From NCBI GenBank assembly GCA_947630505.1, contig CANRHV010000005.1, positions 1-64,000 of the forward strand: DNA of 64,000 nt. Direction: 5' to 3'. Both the position numbers and the translations under genes were made by a program. Below the pieces are notes generated by a model. The model was given only the letters and a program-made list of their open reading frames with translations. It was not told where the DNA came from and ran no database searches. The stretch's first letter is position 1. Each line of letters begins with the position of its first letter. This DNA comes from an uncultured Monoglobus sp. Lineage in GTDB: Bacteria > Bacillota > Clostridia > Monoglobales > Monoglobaceae. Below, in pieces: positions 9,300 through 19,549 of the stretch.

Positions 9300-10532
9300 C
9301 TACAGCTCGAAATTCTGCGCTCTGTGAGCCTTTCGGTAGGCGTCGGGAGTGAGGCCCGTGTACTTCTTAAAGGACGTGTAAAAATAGCTTCCCGAATTGA
9401 GACCCACCTCTTTGCCAATATCGCGTGCGGTCAGATTGGTTTCGATCAGCATTTTGCAAACCTGGTCGAATCTCTTGTGGGTCAGGTATTCCGATATGGA
9501 TATGCCCTGGCTCTTTTTGAATATGCTTCTGATATAATTCGAGCTGCGGTTTACATTCGCCGCTATGACCTCGACCGACAGAGACGAGTCTGTGTAATTC
9601 TCGTTTATATATTTGAGGATAGCCAGCACGATAAAATCCTTTTTGGTGTCGGATTTTGACATTTGGATGATCTTCATGACTTTTTTGCATCGCTTTTCCA
9701 CAAACGCGATCAGATCGTCTATCGACTCAAGCGCCGTGAGCGCTTCTATTATGCTGCCGTCGAAAGACTCGCCGTCGTCCTTTTCGGAAACTATCATGCC
9801 GTCGACCGCCAGCAGCAGCCGCGCGGTATGCAGCACAATGGTGTCGTATGACATGTTGTCTATCGTTCCGATAAAAGCTCCGATCGCCCTGCTGAGCGCG
9901 ATCTCGTCGCGCGACTGGACGCACTCGAATATCTCTCTCTCGAGCAGCGACGGATACTCACAGCTGAGCCTGGACATCGAGAGCGTGTCGTCGTAATTTA
10001 TTATCGAGAAGGGCTTGAACGAAAGTCTGTAGAGCATGGCCGTGCGGGCGTTTTTGTAAAGCTTTGAGCACTCTTCGGGGCTGCAGCTGCCGGAGGTGCA
10101 GAACGCCAGCGTGGTGCTTAGCCCGAAAAGCTCGACAATATGCCGCTTGAGATCCTGAGACTGCTCGCGTATAAACGAAAAGTCCGAGCCGTGGTTCAGC
10201 AAAAAGCCCACAGTCATCGCCTCAAACTCGGCGCCGTAGCACTCGGAAAACGCGCCGTAAAGCTCCTCGCCTATATTGCGTATGGCGTATATAATGTCCG
10301 GAATGTCGGACAGCGCCACATCGTCTCCGCGTTTTATTCTGACAAGTATCACGGTGAAGTACCGCGACGTCATTCTTATTCCCAGCTCCGCCGAGATCTT
10401 GGGATTGAAATCCCTGCTTCCGAGCAGGAGCCTTCTTATAAATTTTTCTCTTTTGCTGAGCTCGTTTCTGTGCTCAAGAGTTGTTATATGCGCGCTTTGA
10501 CGCATCGTGCCGCTTAATTCGTTAAGTTCCAT
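9300..10532 (-). CDS. AraC-family transcriptional regulator
   Basis: C-terminal double HTH: KYINENYTDSSLSVEVIAANVNRSSNYIRSIFKKSQGISISEYLTHKRFDQVCKMLIETNLTARDIGKEVGLNSGSYFYTSFKKYTGLTPDAYRK. Confidence 0.9.
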   Translation of the reverse strand: MELNELSGTMRQSAHITTLEHRNELSKREKFIRRLLLGSRDFNPKISAELGIRMTSRYFTVILVRIKRGDDVALSDIPDIIYAIRNIGEELYGAFSECYGAEFEAMTVGFLLNHGSDFSFIREQSQDLKRHIVELFGLSTTLAFCTSGSCSPEECSKLYKNARTAMLYRLSFKPFSIINYDDTLSMSRLSCEYPSLLEREIFECVQSRDEIALSRAIGAFIGTIDNMSYDTIVLHTARLLLAVDGMIVSEKDDGESFDGSIIEALTALESIDDLIAFVEKRCKKVMKIIQMSKSDTKKDFIVLAILKYINENYTDSSLSVEVIAANVNRSSNYIRSIFKKSQGISISEYLTHKRFDQVCKMLIETNLTARDIGKEVGLNSGSYFYTSFKKYTGLTPDAYRKAHRAQNFEL

Positions 10533-10672
10533 ACCAAAGCCGCCTTTACACAATTAAATTCGATATATGTATTTGATTTTTTACAAATCACAGTCAAATA
10601 TGTTTATCGTGTAAATAATATAACACAATAAAGCGGCTTTGTAAACATGTAATTTTGACGAAAAACAGAGCG

Positions 10673-12949
10673 TCAAAATTCGCGTATTAGTTCAATCTCT
10701 CTCGGAATTTTCCAAACGGCCGCCTTAACGTTCTCGTCGGCGCGGTAATTGGGCGCGGACGGGTTTTCCGCTCTGCCCGTGTCTCCGAAAATATACTTTT
10801 TATCGCCGTACAGATTAAAGCCGGGCGGGCAGCATCTTATCTCAACCAAATGCCGCTCATCCGCCGCCATCGGCGGAACGGGCAGGGTGTTGTTTTCGCC
10901 GTAGACATACCCCAAAAACTCATTGTCGAAATACACGGCGATCAACGACGAGCCACCGCAGTCTATTTTGAGTATCGGCCTGTTTATGTTTTCCTCAATA
11001 TATATGATTTTTTTCGCCGAGGCGTGCTTATCCGCGAAGGGGTATCCGCAGCGAACCAGATTGGTCTCGCTCTCTATTCCGGACGGGCGTATGAAAAAGC
11101 TGTCGCGGGTCTGCACTTGTCTTGAGTCAAAGCTGCGCCAACCCTGCGACGGCATGACCTTGAAATCACCCAAAAGAAACGCGAAGGTGTTTCGGCAGTT
11201 ATCCACGACTATTTTATTCTCTCCCGAAACTATGTTGCTTGTTATGTCGTAGTGCGCGCCGCGCTCATCGGCCGCGCCGCGGCTCACGATTATATCGTTT
11301 ATGCTCACCCTGCCGCAGGGGTCTGTCACAAGCAAAGTAGTTTTTTCGGCGTAGTCCTCCGAGGCGGTGAAAACGAACTCCGTTTTGCCGCCGTTCTCAA
11401 GAGGCATAAGAGGAAGAACGTTATTTTCGGGCAGCGTTATGGTCCATTTATCCTGGTTCACCACAACGGGAACTATCTCCTTGAGCGTGTTGCGGATAAG
11501 CTCAAGCGGGATTATCTCGGTGTCGGATTTAGGTATATCGTGAAGAATGCGCGTTCCGCCCGCCTTGGCCTTCTCGGCGTTGAGCCTGCCTTTTTTGTTA
11601 AAGGCGCAGCCCGGGGTGACGAGCAGCGTGCCGTATGACTTTTCTCCCATGGTCACTCCCGAGCCGTCAAAAGCCGCGCGGCGCTCGAACAAATTCTCGT
11701 CGGTCACGTCAAAGCGGCGGCTCATCTCAAACAGACGGTCGCATATGCCGGTCACCGCCTCGCTGAGCCGCATCGCCTCGCTGTTTTCTCCGCCGGGCGT
11801 GTAGCAGCGCTGTATGGCGCGGGTCGGGCACACTACCAATATCCTGTGGGCGCGCTTTTGCTCGATCTCCGCCAGATGCCTCATTTTTTTGAATATCTCG
11901 GGTATCACAGCCGACCAGGGCACATGGGTGGGGAACGATATGCGGCGGGCGCTTATGGCTTCGTAGTTAAGGCGCGGATAGCACGAGTTTATCACAAAAG
12001 TGGAAATGCCGCACTCCATAAGTTTTCTCAAGCACTCCTCAAAATCCCCGGGAGACAGGCCCCAGCCCGTGCCGCCGAACACCGAGGCCGCAGCATCGCC
12101 GCAGCCCTGCTGCCGCGCCAGACCCGACGCCATCGAGGCCGCGAAAACGCTGACTTCATTCGGAGTCTTGACCGTGACCGACGGCGTGAGCGCCCCGCCG
12201 CAGCCCTCGGACTCCAGATACGAGCCCCGCTCCTCTATCATATTGATAGGCGACAGCGCGGTGTCGGACGCCATAAAAAGCTTTTTTCCGTGCGATGCGC
12301 ACCACTGAGCGACGGGCTTTAAGCTGGCGTCTCTGAAACGGGCGGTTATCCTGCGCCAATAGCGGTCTTTGAACTTCGAGGGCTCGCCCTCGGAAAACAG
12401 CTCCTTCAAAAAAGGCTCCGCTTCCATTCCGTAGTCGTTTTTGAACTCCACGTCAATCTCGTCATACCAGGGCACGGTCGAGCCGCTCAGATCCGAAAAG
12501 CCCGGAAACTCGGCGCAGAAGCCCGTTATATAGTCAAAAGCCTCGCCCGAAAGCCCCGTCTTCACACGCTCATACACGCCGCCTATCGTCTCGTATGCGC
12601 ACACCTCGTAAAACGGCGAGGAACGGTTCGGGTCGCTGATCTTCATGACCTCGCCGTCGTTGCCGAGAGCCAGACGGCACGAGGCCACGGCGGGCGCCGA
12701 GGCTTCTCCGCTCCGCGGCCCGCTGAGGCCGAGCCAAACCGAAAGCTCATTTTCGGCGCAGCTCGCGATCAGCTCGCCGAGCGCGGAAAGAAAGCCGTCC
12801 CCGAAGCTTCCGAAGGTCAGCACGACTCCGTCAAATCCGTGTTTTTTGATCTGAGCAAGCCTGTTTTTGATGATGTTCATATCGCCCTCATCGGTGATAT
12901 CGATAACTTTGTCGATCATCAAAGACAGCAAAAAGTTTAACCCGTTCAT
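10673..12949 (-). CDS. Putative glycoside hydrolase-like protein (possibly alpha-L-rhamnosidase/GH106-like)
   Basis: 758-aa ORF, long and codon-consistent; TIM-barrel-like N-terminal part, C-terminal beta-rich region (IDCGGSSLIAVYFDNEFLGYVYGENNTLPVPPM); family assignment weak, supported by pectin-related neighbours. Confidence 0.4.
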   Translation of the reverse strand: MNGLNFLLSLMIDKVIDITDEGDMNIIKNRLAQIKKHGFDGVVLTFGSFGDGFLSALGELIASCAENELSVWLGLSGPRSGEASAPAVASCRLALGNDGEVMKISDPNRSSPFYEVCAYETIGGVYERVKTGLSGEAFDYITGFCAEFPGFSDLSGSTVPWYDEIDVEFKNDYGMEAEPFLKELFSEGEPSKFKDRYWRRITARFRDASLKPVAQWCASHGKKLFMASDTALSPINMIEERGSYLESEGCGGALTPSVTVKTPNEVSVFAASMASGLARQQGCGDAAASVFGGTGWGLSPGDFEECLRKLMECGISTFVINSCYPRLNYEAISARRISFPTHVPWSAVIPEIFKKMRHLAEIEQKRAHRILVVCPTRAIQRCYTPGGENSEAMRLSEAVTGICDRLFEMSRRFDVTDENLFERRAAFDGSGVTMGEKSYGTLLVTPGCAFNKKGRLNAEKAKAGGTRILHDIPKSDTEIIPLELIRNTLKEIVPVVVNQDKWTITLPENNVLPLMPLENGGKTEFVFTASEDYAEKTTLLVTDPCGRVSINDIIVSRGAADERGAHYDITSNIVSGENKIVVDNCRNTFAFLLGDFKVMPSQGWRSFDSRQVQTRDSFFIRPSGIESETNLVRCGYPFADKHASAKKIIYIEENINRPILKIDCGGSSLIAVYFDNEFLGYVYGENNTLPVPPMAADERHLVEIRCCPPGFNLYGDKKYIFGDTGRAENPSAPNYRADENVKAAVWKIPREIELIREF

Positions 12950-13102
12950 AATATTTCTCCTAAAAATAATCAGCGCTTACTTACGCGCCCGCCGTCTGCG
13001 GTCGCATTTTCGAAGTTGACAAAACAGTTAATTACTATTATACTATAATTATGGAAAAAAATAAACTGTTTTTTTCAAAAATTTTATAAAGGAGCGAACA
13101 AA

Positions 13103-13741
13103 ATGAAAATAGCTTTGATCAACGAAAACTCACAGGCGGCAAAGAACGGCGTGATCTACGCGTCGCTTAAAAAGGTCGCCGAGCCTATGGGCCATGAAGT
13201 AGTGAACTACGGCATGTACAGCGCGGACGACGAGGCGCAGCTCACTTATGTTATGAACGGACTGCTCGCGGCGATCCTGCTGAACTCGGGCGCGGCGGAC
13301 TTTGTGGTTACCGGCTGCGGCACGGGCGAGGGCGCGATGCTGGCGCTCAACTCATTCCCCGGAGTGCTTTGCGGACACGTTACAAGTCCTCTTGACGCGT
13401 ATCTGTTCGGTCAGGTGAACAACGGCAACGCCATAGCCATGCCGTTCGCGCAGGGCTTCGGCTGGGGCGCCGAGCTGAATCTCGACTATACCTTTGAAAA
13501 GCTGCTGTGCGACGAGATGGGCGGCGGCTATCCCAAAGAGAGAGCGGTACCCGAGCAGGCAAACAAAAAGATATTGGACGAGGTAAAAAAGATCACGCAC
13601 CACGACATCATGTATGTGCTCAAAAATATCGACCAAGACTTCCTGAAAAAGACGATCAGCGGCGAAAAATTCTCGGAGCTTTTCTTCGAAAGCTGCAAGG
13701 TTCCCGAGATCGCCGACTACTTAAAGAGCGTTTTAGGCTAA
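13103..13741 (+). CDS. RpiB/LacA/LacB-family sugar-phosphate isomerase (DhuI-like candidate)
   Basis: MKIALINENSQAAKN...VVTGCGTGEGAMLALNSFPGVLCG...NNGNAIAMPFAQGFGWGAELNLDYTFEKLL; RpiB fold signature with ~70-aa C-terminal extension. Confidence 0.85.
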   Translation: MKIALINENSQAAKNGVIYASLKKVAEPMGHEVVNYGMYSADDEAQLTYVMNGLLAAILLNSGAADFVVTGCGTGEGAMLALNSFPGVLCGHVTSPLDAYLFGQVNNGNAIAMPFAQGFGWGAELNLDYTFEKLLCDEMGGGYPKERAVPEQANKKILDEVKKITHHDIMYVLKNIDQDFLKKTISGEKFSELFFESCKVPEIADYLKSVLG

Positions 13742-13888
13742 AATAAACTTAAAAAGCAAAGTCGATATTCAAACGGTGCGGCACGAAATGCGCGTTTTTT
13801 AACATGAATGATATTGTTTTTTAATTTAATTTATGATATAATTCAATTATAAAGGATTAATCAACAATATTTTTAAGGAGGTAACACT

Positions 13889-14392
13889 ATGAATCCTGTT
13901 TCAACACCCTTGCCCGATGATCTCGTCGGCGGACTGGCGGTCGGAGGCATATTGGGATTGGGCGTCGGCTTTTTCATTGCGTGCGCTATCGTGTTTTGGG
14001 TCTTCCAAATTATCGCGTACTGGAAAATGTTCACCAAGGCGGGCGTGCCCGGTTGGAAGAGCATTATCCCGTTCTACAACCAATACGTTATGTATAAGCT
14101 GACATGGAAAACATCGTGGTTCTGGATCTCGCTGATAGTCGCTGTTGTATACGGCGTATTCACGTCTTTGAACCAAAACTTCCCCGATGTTATGCTCTAC
14201 GCGGTTCTGCTGCTCGTATTCGCGATCATCATTCTGGTGCTCTCGATAATCTCGTACCACAAGATCTCGAAGTCATACGGACACGGCGCGGGATACACCG
14301 TGGGCATGTTATTCCTGTGGCCCATATTCGTGCTTATTCTGGGCTACGGCAAATCAAGATACATAGGCCCCGAAGGCATAGCGAAAACATAA
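13889..14392 (+). CDS. DUF5684-like membrane protein
   Basis: Four predicted TM segments; signature WKMFTKAGVPGWKSIIPFYNQYVMYKL. Confidence 0.75.
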   Translation: MNPVSTPLPDDLVGGLAVGGILGLGVGFFIACAIVFWVFQIIAYWKMFTKAGVPGWKSIIPFYNQYVMYKLTWKTSWFWISLIVAVVYGVFTSLNQNFPDVMLYAVLLLVFAIIILVLSIISYHKISKSYGHGAGYTVGMLFLWPIFVLILGYGKSRYIGPEGIAKT

Positions 14393-14401
14393 CAAGCAAA
14401 C

Positions 14402-14440
14402 AAAAAAACAAGGCGGATCCAAAGTGATCCGCCTTGTTTT
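14402..14440. terminator. Bidirectional terminator between convergent genes
   Basis: AAACAAGGCGGATC-caaagt-GATCCGCCTTGTTT flanked by A-run and T-run. Confidence 0.9.
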
Positions 14441-14444
14441 GCTT

Positions 14445-15410
14445 TTATTCTCCGGGATATTTCATTCCCCAGCGGGCCCGCATCTCATCCATAACGCCCA
14501 TCACGAACAAGCTCTCGTCGTGCGGCATTTCCGCGCACTCGATCTTTGCTTCTTTTATAGCCTTTATGCAGGCGCCGAGCTCATATACATAGCCCGATTC
14601 AAACTTGGGCGCTATCTCGCGGATGACCTCTTTTTTCTCGTTATATACCTTGGTGTTCTTCCAGTTCGACGGTCCCGCTATCTCGATAATTCCGTTCTCG
14701 CACATCAGCGTGATCTTCGAGTCGGTGCACATGTCGGTGCAGCACATCAAAGCGCCCGTCACGCCGTTTTTGTATTTTATCACGGTCAAGCTGTGGTCGT
14801 CGACGCCCTTGTCGGACAAAACGCCCGAGCTGTACTCGACCTCAAAATCATCGCCCAGCAGCATCGACGCCGCGGTCACGTTGTATATCCCCAGATCAAG
14901 CAGCGCGCCGCCGCCCAGCTTCGGATCGTGTATCCATGCGGATCCCGTCTTTTTTGAGCCGAAATTCGACTGCAGCATCACGGGTTTTCCTATTTCTCCG
15001 CTCTCGATAATTTCTTTTATCTCGCGCGCCCACGGGAAAAATCTGGTCCAAACCGCCTCGCATATAAAAGCGTTATGCTCTCTCGCCGTTTTGAACAAGT
15101 CCTCGGCCTGCGCGCGGTTTAAGCATATCGGCTTTTCGCACAGCACGCTTTTGCCCCGCTCAAGCAGCTTTTTGGAAAGCCCGTAGTGAAGAGGATGGAT
15201 CGTGGCTATATACACAAGCTCGATATTCGGGTCCTCTATCAGCTCGTCATAGCCGCCGTACGCGACCGGAATATCAAATTCTTTCGCGAATTTTTCCGCC
15301 GACTCAAGCGTTCTCGACGCAACGGCGTAAAACTCCGCCTCGTCCGTGAGCTTTACCGCCCTCGCCATCGAATGAGCGATATGTCCCGTTCCGATTATTG
15401 AAACCTTCAT
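14445..15410 (-). CDS. Gfo/Idh/MocA family oxidoreductase
   Basis: MKVSIIGTGHIAHSMARAVKLTDEAEFYAVASR, CEKPICLNRAQAEDLF, GGGALLDLGIYNVTAASMLLG. Confidence 0.92.
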   Translation of the reverse strand: MKVSIIGTGHIAHSMARAVKLTDEAEFYAVASRTLESAEKFAKEFDIPVAYGGYDELIEDPNIELVYIATIHPLHYGLSKKLLERGKSVLCEKPICLNRAQAEDLFKTAREHNAFICEAVWTRFFPWAREIKEIIESGEIGKPVMLQSNFGSKKTGSAWIHDPKLGGGALLDLGIYNVTAASMLLGDDFEVEYSSGVLSDKGVDDHSLTVIKYKNGVTGALMCCTDMCTDSKITLMCENGIIEIAGPSNWKNTKVYNEKKEVIREIAPKFESGYVYELGACIKAIKEAKIECAEMPHDESLFVMGVMDEMRARWGMKYPGE

Positions 15411-15424
15411 AATACCTCCTGCGG

Positions 15425-15492
15425 GTTCCCCCCCAAGCCTCCCCTTCCTTTTAGGAGAGGGGAGGTGCCTGCGAAGCAGGCGGAGGGAATGG
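15425..15492. repeat. Intergenic GC-rich palindromic repeat
   Basis: CCTCCCCTTCCTTTTAGGAGAGGGGAGG followed by GCCTGCGAAGCAGGC: two adjacent hairpins in non-coding DNA. Confidence 0.7.
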
Positions 15493-15494
15493 TT

Positions 15495-18400
15495 CTACTT
15501 TCTGTTTATTTCATAAGCATCCGACATCGGCTTAATGTTGTCTGTGTTGTTCCAGATAAATCCGCGGATCGTCACCATGTCGGCCGTGGGCGTCAGCGCC
15601 GCGGAAGCGCTCGCCCCGTCTGAATCATTTAACGGGTCAAATTCCGTCATAACCGTCTTGATCGCCAAGCCGGTTTCGTCATATCCGACGATAATTACGC
15701 TGCATGATTCATCCAAACCGGAAGCCGCAAACGTTACCTCGCCGTCGGCAAAGGCGTCGATCTTCTCACCGTCCTGAGTGAACTCGACAACGGGCTGACC
15801 GCTCGGCTCATCCGTGGGATTCGGCTCCGCGCTCTCGGCGGGTTCGGGCGTTGCGGTCACGGTCGGTCCCGGCTCCGCTGTCTCCGCCGGCTTGGGCGTC
15901 GCTGTCACGGTCGGTCCCGGCTTCGCGGTCTCCGCGGGCTTAGGCGTCGCTGTCACGGTCGGTCCCGGCTTTGCGGTCTCCGCGGGTTCCGGCGTCTCGA
16001 CAGGCTCTGCCGGCTTCGAGCACTCGGGTGCGAGCACGCTGATATTATCTATGCCCAACAGGTTTGCCGCGCTGCCTCTTGTAGATCCGCCGACGCTTGT
16101 TATATTCAAAGCCGGTATCTCACCTTTGGTAGTTCCCGAGCCAAGCTCGACCGTGCCGATCTTGCCGTAAGTTCCGTCCGCGTTTTTGTTGTAAACCGTA
16201 ATTGAGTTATTTGACGATGTGTACTGAACTCTCAAGCTGTACCATGTGTTCGCCTTGTAAGTAAAGCTGCCCAACGTCGCGTCTAGGCCTTTAGGACTGC
16301 CGGATGAGGATACACCGCCATCCGAAAAATAATCGGTTATTTTAAGGCACGGGGTCTTTTCTTTGCCATTCTCTCCGGTCTTGAGTTCAAAAATCCTGCC
16401 ATCCAGCGTGGTAGCTGAAACATACGAATTTCCGGGGTTGACGTTTATATTGTCAAACGCGCGGAGCAGAACCGTGTCCTTATTTGTATCACCCGACATA
16501 AAGTCGAAATCTATTACAATTATCTCGGACTCAACGGGCTCCTCGGCCACGTATGTCCAGCCGTCCTGGCCGGCTCCTTGATCGTCTATCTTCAGGTAAT
16601 GGTCACTGCTGCCGACAGATTTTTCCGCTATTATCGGATCACTTCCAACGGCACCGTGATTTACCTTGATCTCCATATCATTTTCGTTGGCTATCTTGTC
16701 TCCGTCATAGAAAACCGTTCCGGCTTCGATATTATCAAACGTCCAAGTTTCTCCCTCAAGCGGCGGCATTGTCGGATCGGGCGCGTCGGGTTTGATATCC
16801 GGATCGGGCTCGCCCTCGGTGCTCTCAAACGATATGCCGTAGAACTCCGCTTTTGAGTTCTCAACGTAAATATAATATGTTTTGCCCGCCTCAAGATTTG
16901 CGCTTGTTGAGGTGTAGATATTCGCGCTGTCGTTATTGGTCTTGTACATGGCGAGCTCCTCATCGGCGGTCTTGCCGGGCTCGTGAATAACAAATGTCTT
17001 GCCGCTGTTAAGCTTATAGTAAACCGTGATAACGCCTTTGGTTTCGGGGGTGTAGGTCAAAGCCATTCCGGACGCTCCGCCGTCCGCGGGAGTGTTCGCG
17101 CATGTAAGTTTTCCGGTAAACGCAACGGAGTCGATCGTTCTGTTGCCCGCCGTGAATGTCATGTCGTCATTGGCGATAAGGCCGGTCATTAGCGTTTCGC
17201 CTTTTGTGACGTTTTTGGACGCTTTCCACATCAGAGTCGGAGCCTCGTTTGTGATCTCCATGCCCAAAAATCTTCCCTTAGAGCCTGCGACGTATATATA
17301 ATAGGTCTGACCGGCCTCGACTTTTCCGGTAAGCACAGCGTCGTTGCCCTCGCCCGTTACAGAAGCGACGCAGTCTTTCTCGGTCTCCGCGCCCTCCTTC
17401 ATAATATAGGCGGTTTTCGGGTTTGCCTTCGTGCCGTCCTCCTTCGCCGCTTGACCCAGCGAGGTCAAATAAACATTCAAATATCCGCTCTTTTCGGGAA
17501 CGTATTTAAATCCCGTGCCGATCGCCTTTCCGTTGCTCCAGCTTCCGCTGTCGGCGCCGCTGATATAATAGGTGTAATTTTTATCATTCAGCGTCACATT
17601 CGTCGTGCCGCCGGTTGTATCATGCAGCGTTGTCAAGCCGTCAATAAGCTCGCTGCCCGATTTTTTCCCGTTGTCGCTCTCGGACGCTGTCCACTTCGCG
17701 GCGGTTGATTTAACCGTGATCGTATAGCTTCTCTTGAGCGTGAATGTGCCGTGCGTTATCTCGGCGGTGAGTATTACGGACGCATCCTTATCCGACGGAC
17801 GATTGACCGCCGATATCGCGTTATTGCTGATCTTCACCGCGCTCGACGCGCTTGACCACTTGATAGAACTGCCGTTGACGCTGCCCGCTGTGGGAAGAGT
17901 CAGATCGGATGCGTTCTTGATCGTTGTGGGACTGAGCTTGAGCGCGTTTGCGTCCGCGATTACCATATCATAGTCCTCGCCCAGATCAATCAGTTTGGGA
18001 GACTTGGTAACAACGCCCTCCGGGAATGAATTGACCGTAAGATCATTAGCATAATATTCTATGTTCATATAACCCTCGCCCAAATAGTCGCCCTTGTTAT
18101 CCGAAGCGTTGTTCGGGTCAAGACCTCTCTCGCTCTCCCACGCATCATCCATTCCGTCTTTATCATTATCGGTTATTTCTTGATCGAGAATTGCGGCGGG
18201 GTAATAATCGTCATAATTTATCTGAGTAATATGGTTGGTTTTTATTCTATTGAGTACATCAGTATCAGTGATCGTTGAAAAATCACGCGAACCGGTAAGA
18301 TTTCCTGTGCCGTTCTTGGCATCCTCCGTCACTTCTTTATCAATTTTTGTGCGCTTGTCAGCGCTTCTCGCCGCTCCCACATACGAAACAACGGTATTAA

Positions 18401-19487
18401 AGGCCTCGTCTGCGGTTTCAATATTTCCGTTGACCACGGACGCGTCATTGCCGTTTACATCTTTTACGACAAACGGCTTGTCGCTTCTATAATCCGCCTC
18501 TGTGTATGTGCCGGTATATTCAATGCCGCCGTTCCAATTATTGTCGTTAAGCGACTGTTTGTAGGGCGTGCCGTCCTTTTTGACTATCTTGTTTCCCGTG
18601 AGATAAAAGCTGTACATATCTCTGTCCAAGCCGTCCGCCTTCAAGAAGTGGTACGCGCCGCTGGTGGAGTTTCCGGCTTTCAGGTAGTTGTTTACATAGT
18701 TAATATGACCCATGGTTCCGTAACCGGTCTGATAGCCCCAGTCGTAAATTACGTTGTTTACGAAATCCATGGTTTCCCTTTGAACGACCTTTCCGCGGAA
18801 ATTGCGGGACAGATTATGAACGATCAGATTGTGGTGCCAGCTGTTCTGGCCCCTGCCGAACATAGCGCCGAAGCCGTGCGCGCCCTTAACGTGATACGAT
18901 ACACAGTTCGCGGGACCTATGATCGTGTACTGAACGGTCTGGTTCACGTTTTTGGAATACAAGCCAAATTGCTCATCCGTTGACCAGCCTATCGAGCAAT
19001 GATCAACGATCGAGTTCGCGCCGTCGCTGCCGCCCCACGCGTCATATCCGTCTTTAAAAGCCGCACCGCGCTCTCCGGGACGCGAGCTGATATATCGAAT
19101 GATCGTGTTGGAACCGCCCATTCCAATCTTTCCGTTTTTTAGGGTTATTCCCGCGCCGCCCGGCGCCGTCTGACCCAAAACCGTGACATTGCCTTTTACC
19201 ACTACATCGCCGCCGGTCAGATTGATCGTTCCGCCCACAGCGAACACAACAATACTGTTTGAGTGGCTGACCGCCTCGCGGAACGAGCCCTCACCGCTGT
19301 CGTTTAAGTTTGTAACAATCCTCACCGTGCCGCCTCTGCCGCCGGTGGCATACATTCCCGCGCCCTCGGCGCCCGGGAATGCGGGAAGGGTATTCGCCGC
19401 CGAAACCGTGGCGGCCGGTGCCGTTAAACTGCCGATGATCACCGCCGCGGAAAGCAATATATTCATCAGTCTCTTTTTAAATCTCAT
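15495..19487 (-). CDS. Large secreted pectate lyase-like multidomain protein
   Basis: ATG at 19487 gives [91 protein letters not shown]; Big-like, CBM-like and PT-linker segments. Confidence 0.88.
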   Translation of the reverse strand: MRFKKRLMNILLSAAVIIGSLTAPAATVSAANTLPAFPGAEGAGMYATGGRGGTVRIVTNLNDSGEGSFREAVSHSNSIVVFAVGGTINLTGGDVVVKGNVTVLGQTAPGGAGITLKNGKIGMGGSNTIIRYISSRPGERGAAFKDGYDAWGGSDGANSIVDHCSIGWSTDEQFGLYSKNVNQTVQYTIIGPANCVSYHVKGAHGFGAMFGRGQNSWHHNLIVHNLSRNFRGKVVQRETMDFVNNVIYDWGYQTGYGTMGHINYVNNYLKAGNSTSGAYHFLKADGLDRDMYSFYLTGNKIVKKDGTPYKQSLNDNNWNGGIEYTGTYTEADYRSDKPFVVKDVNGNDASVVNGNIETADEAFNTVVSYVGAARSADKRTKIDKEVTEDAKNGTGNLTGSRDFSTITDTDVLNRIKTNHITQINYDDYYPAAILDQEITDNDKDGMDDAWESERGLDPNNASDNKGDYLGEGYMNIEYYANDLTVNSFPEGVVTKSPKLIDLGEDYDMVIADANALKLSPTTIKNASDLTLPTAGSVNGSSIKWSSASSAVKISNNAISAVNRPSDKDASVILTAEITHGTFTLKRSYTITVKSTAAKWTASESDNGKKSGSELIDGLTTLHDTTGGTTNVTLNDKNYTYYISGADSGSWSNGKAIGTGFKYVPEKSGYLNVYLTSLGQAAKEDGTKANPKTAYIMKEGAETEKDCVASVTGEGNDAVLTGKVEAGQTYYIYVAGSKGRFLGMEITNEAPTLMWKASKNVTKGETLMTGLIANDDMTFTAGNRTIDSVAFTGKLTCANTPADGGASGMALTYTPETKGVITVYYKLNSGKTFVIHEPGKTADEELAMYKTNNDSANIYTSTSANLEAGKTYYIYVENSKAEFYGISFESTEGEPDPDIKPDAPDPTMPPLEGETWTFDNIEAGTVFYDGDKIANENDMEIKVNHGAVGSDPIIAEKSVGSSDHYLKIDDQGAGQDGWTYVAEEPVESEIIVIDFDFMSGDTNKDTVLLRAFDNINVNPGNSYVSATTLDGRIFELKTGENGKEKTPCLKITDYFSDGGVSSSGSPKGLDATLGSFTYKANTWYSLRVQYTSSNNSITVYNKNADGTYGKIGTVELGSGTTKGEIPALNITSVGGSTRGSAANLLGIDNISVLAPECSKPAEPVETPEPAETAKPGPTVTATPKPAETAKPGPTVTATPKPAETAEPGPTVTATPEPAESAEPNPTDEPSGQPVVEFTQDGEKIDAFADGEVTFAASGLDESCSVIIVGYDETGLAIKTVMTEFDPLNDSDGASASAALTPTADMVTIRGFIWNNTDNIKPMSDAYEINRK
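15840..15990 (-). repeat. 48-bp coding repeat (PAETAKPGPTVTATPK), 3 copies
   Basis: gtcggtcccggcttcgcggtctccgcgggcttaggcgtcgctgtcacg reiterated; translated linker PAETAKPGPTVTATPKPAETAKPGPTVTATPKPAETAEPGPTVTATPEP. Confidence 0.9.
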
Positions 19488-19520
19488 AAAATCACTCGCT
19501 TTCAGAAAAAATATACAATA

Positions 19521-19549
19521 ATTATACAACATTATTTGTGATTTTCCAA
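19521..19549 (-). promoter_or_regulatory. Promoter of the 1385-aa lyase gene
   Basis: Minus strand TTGGAA-17 nt-TATAAT. Confidence 0.7.
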
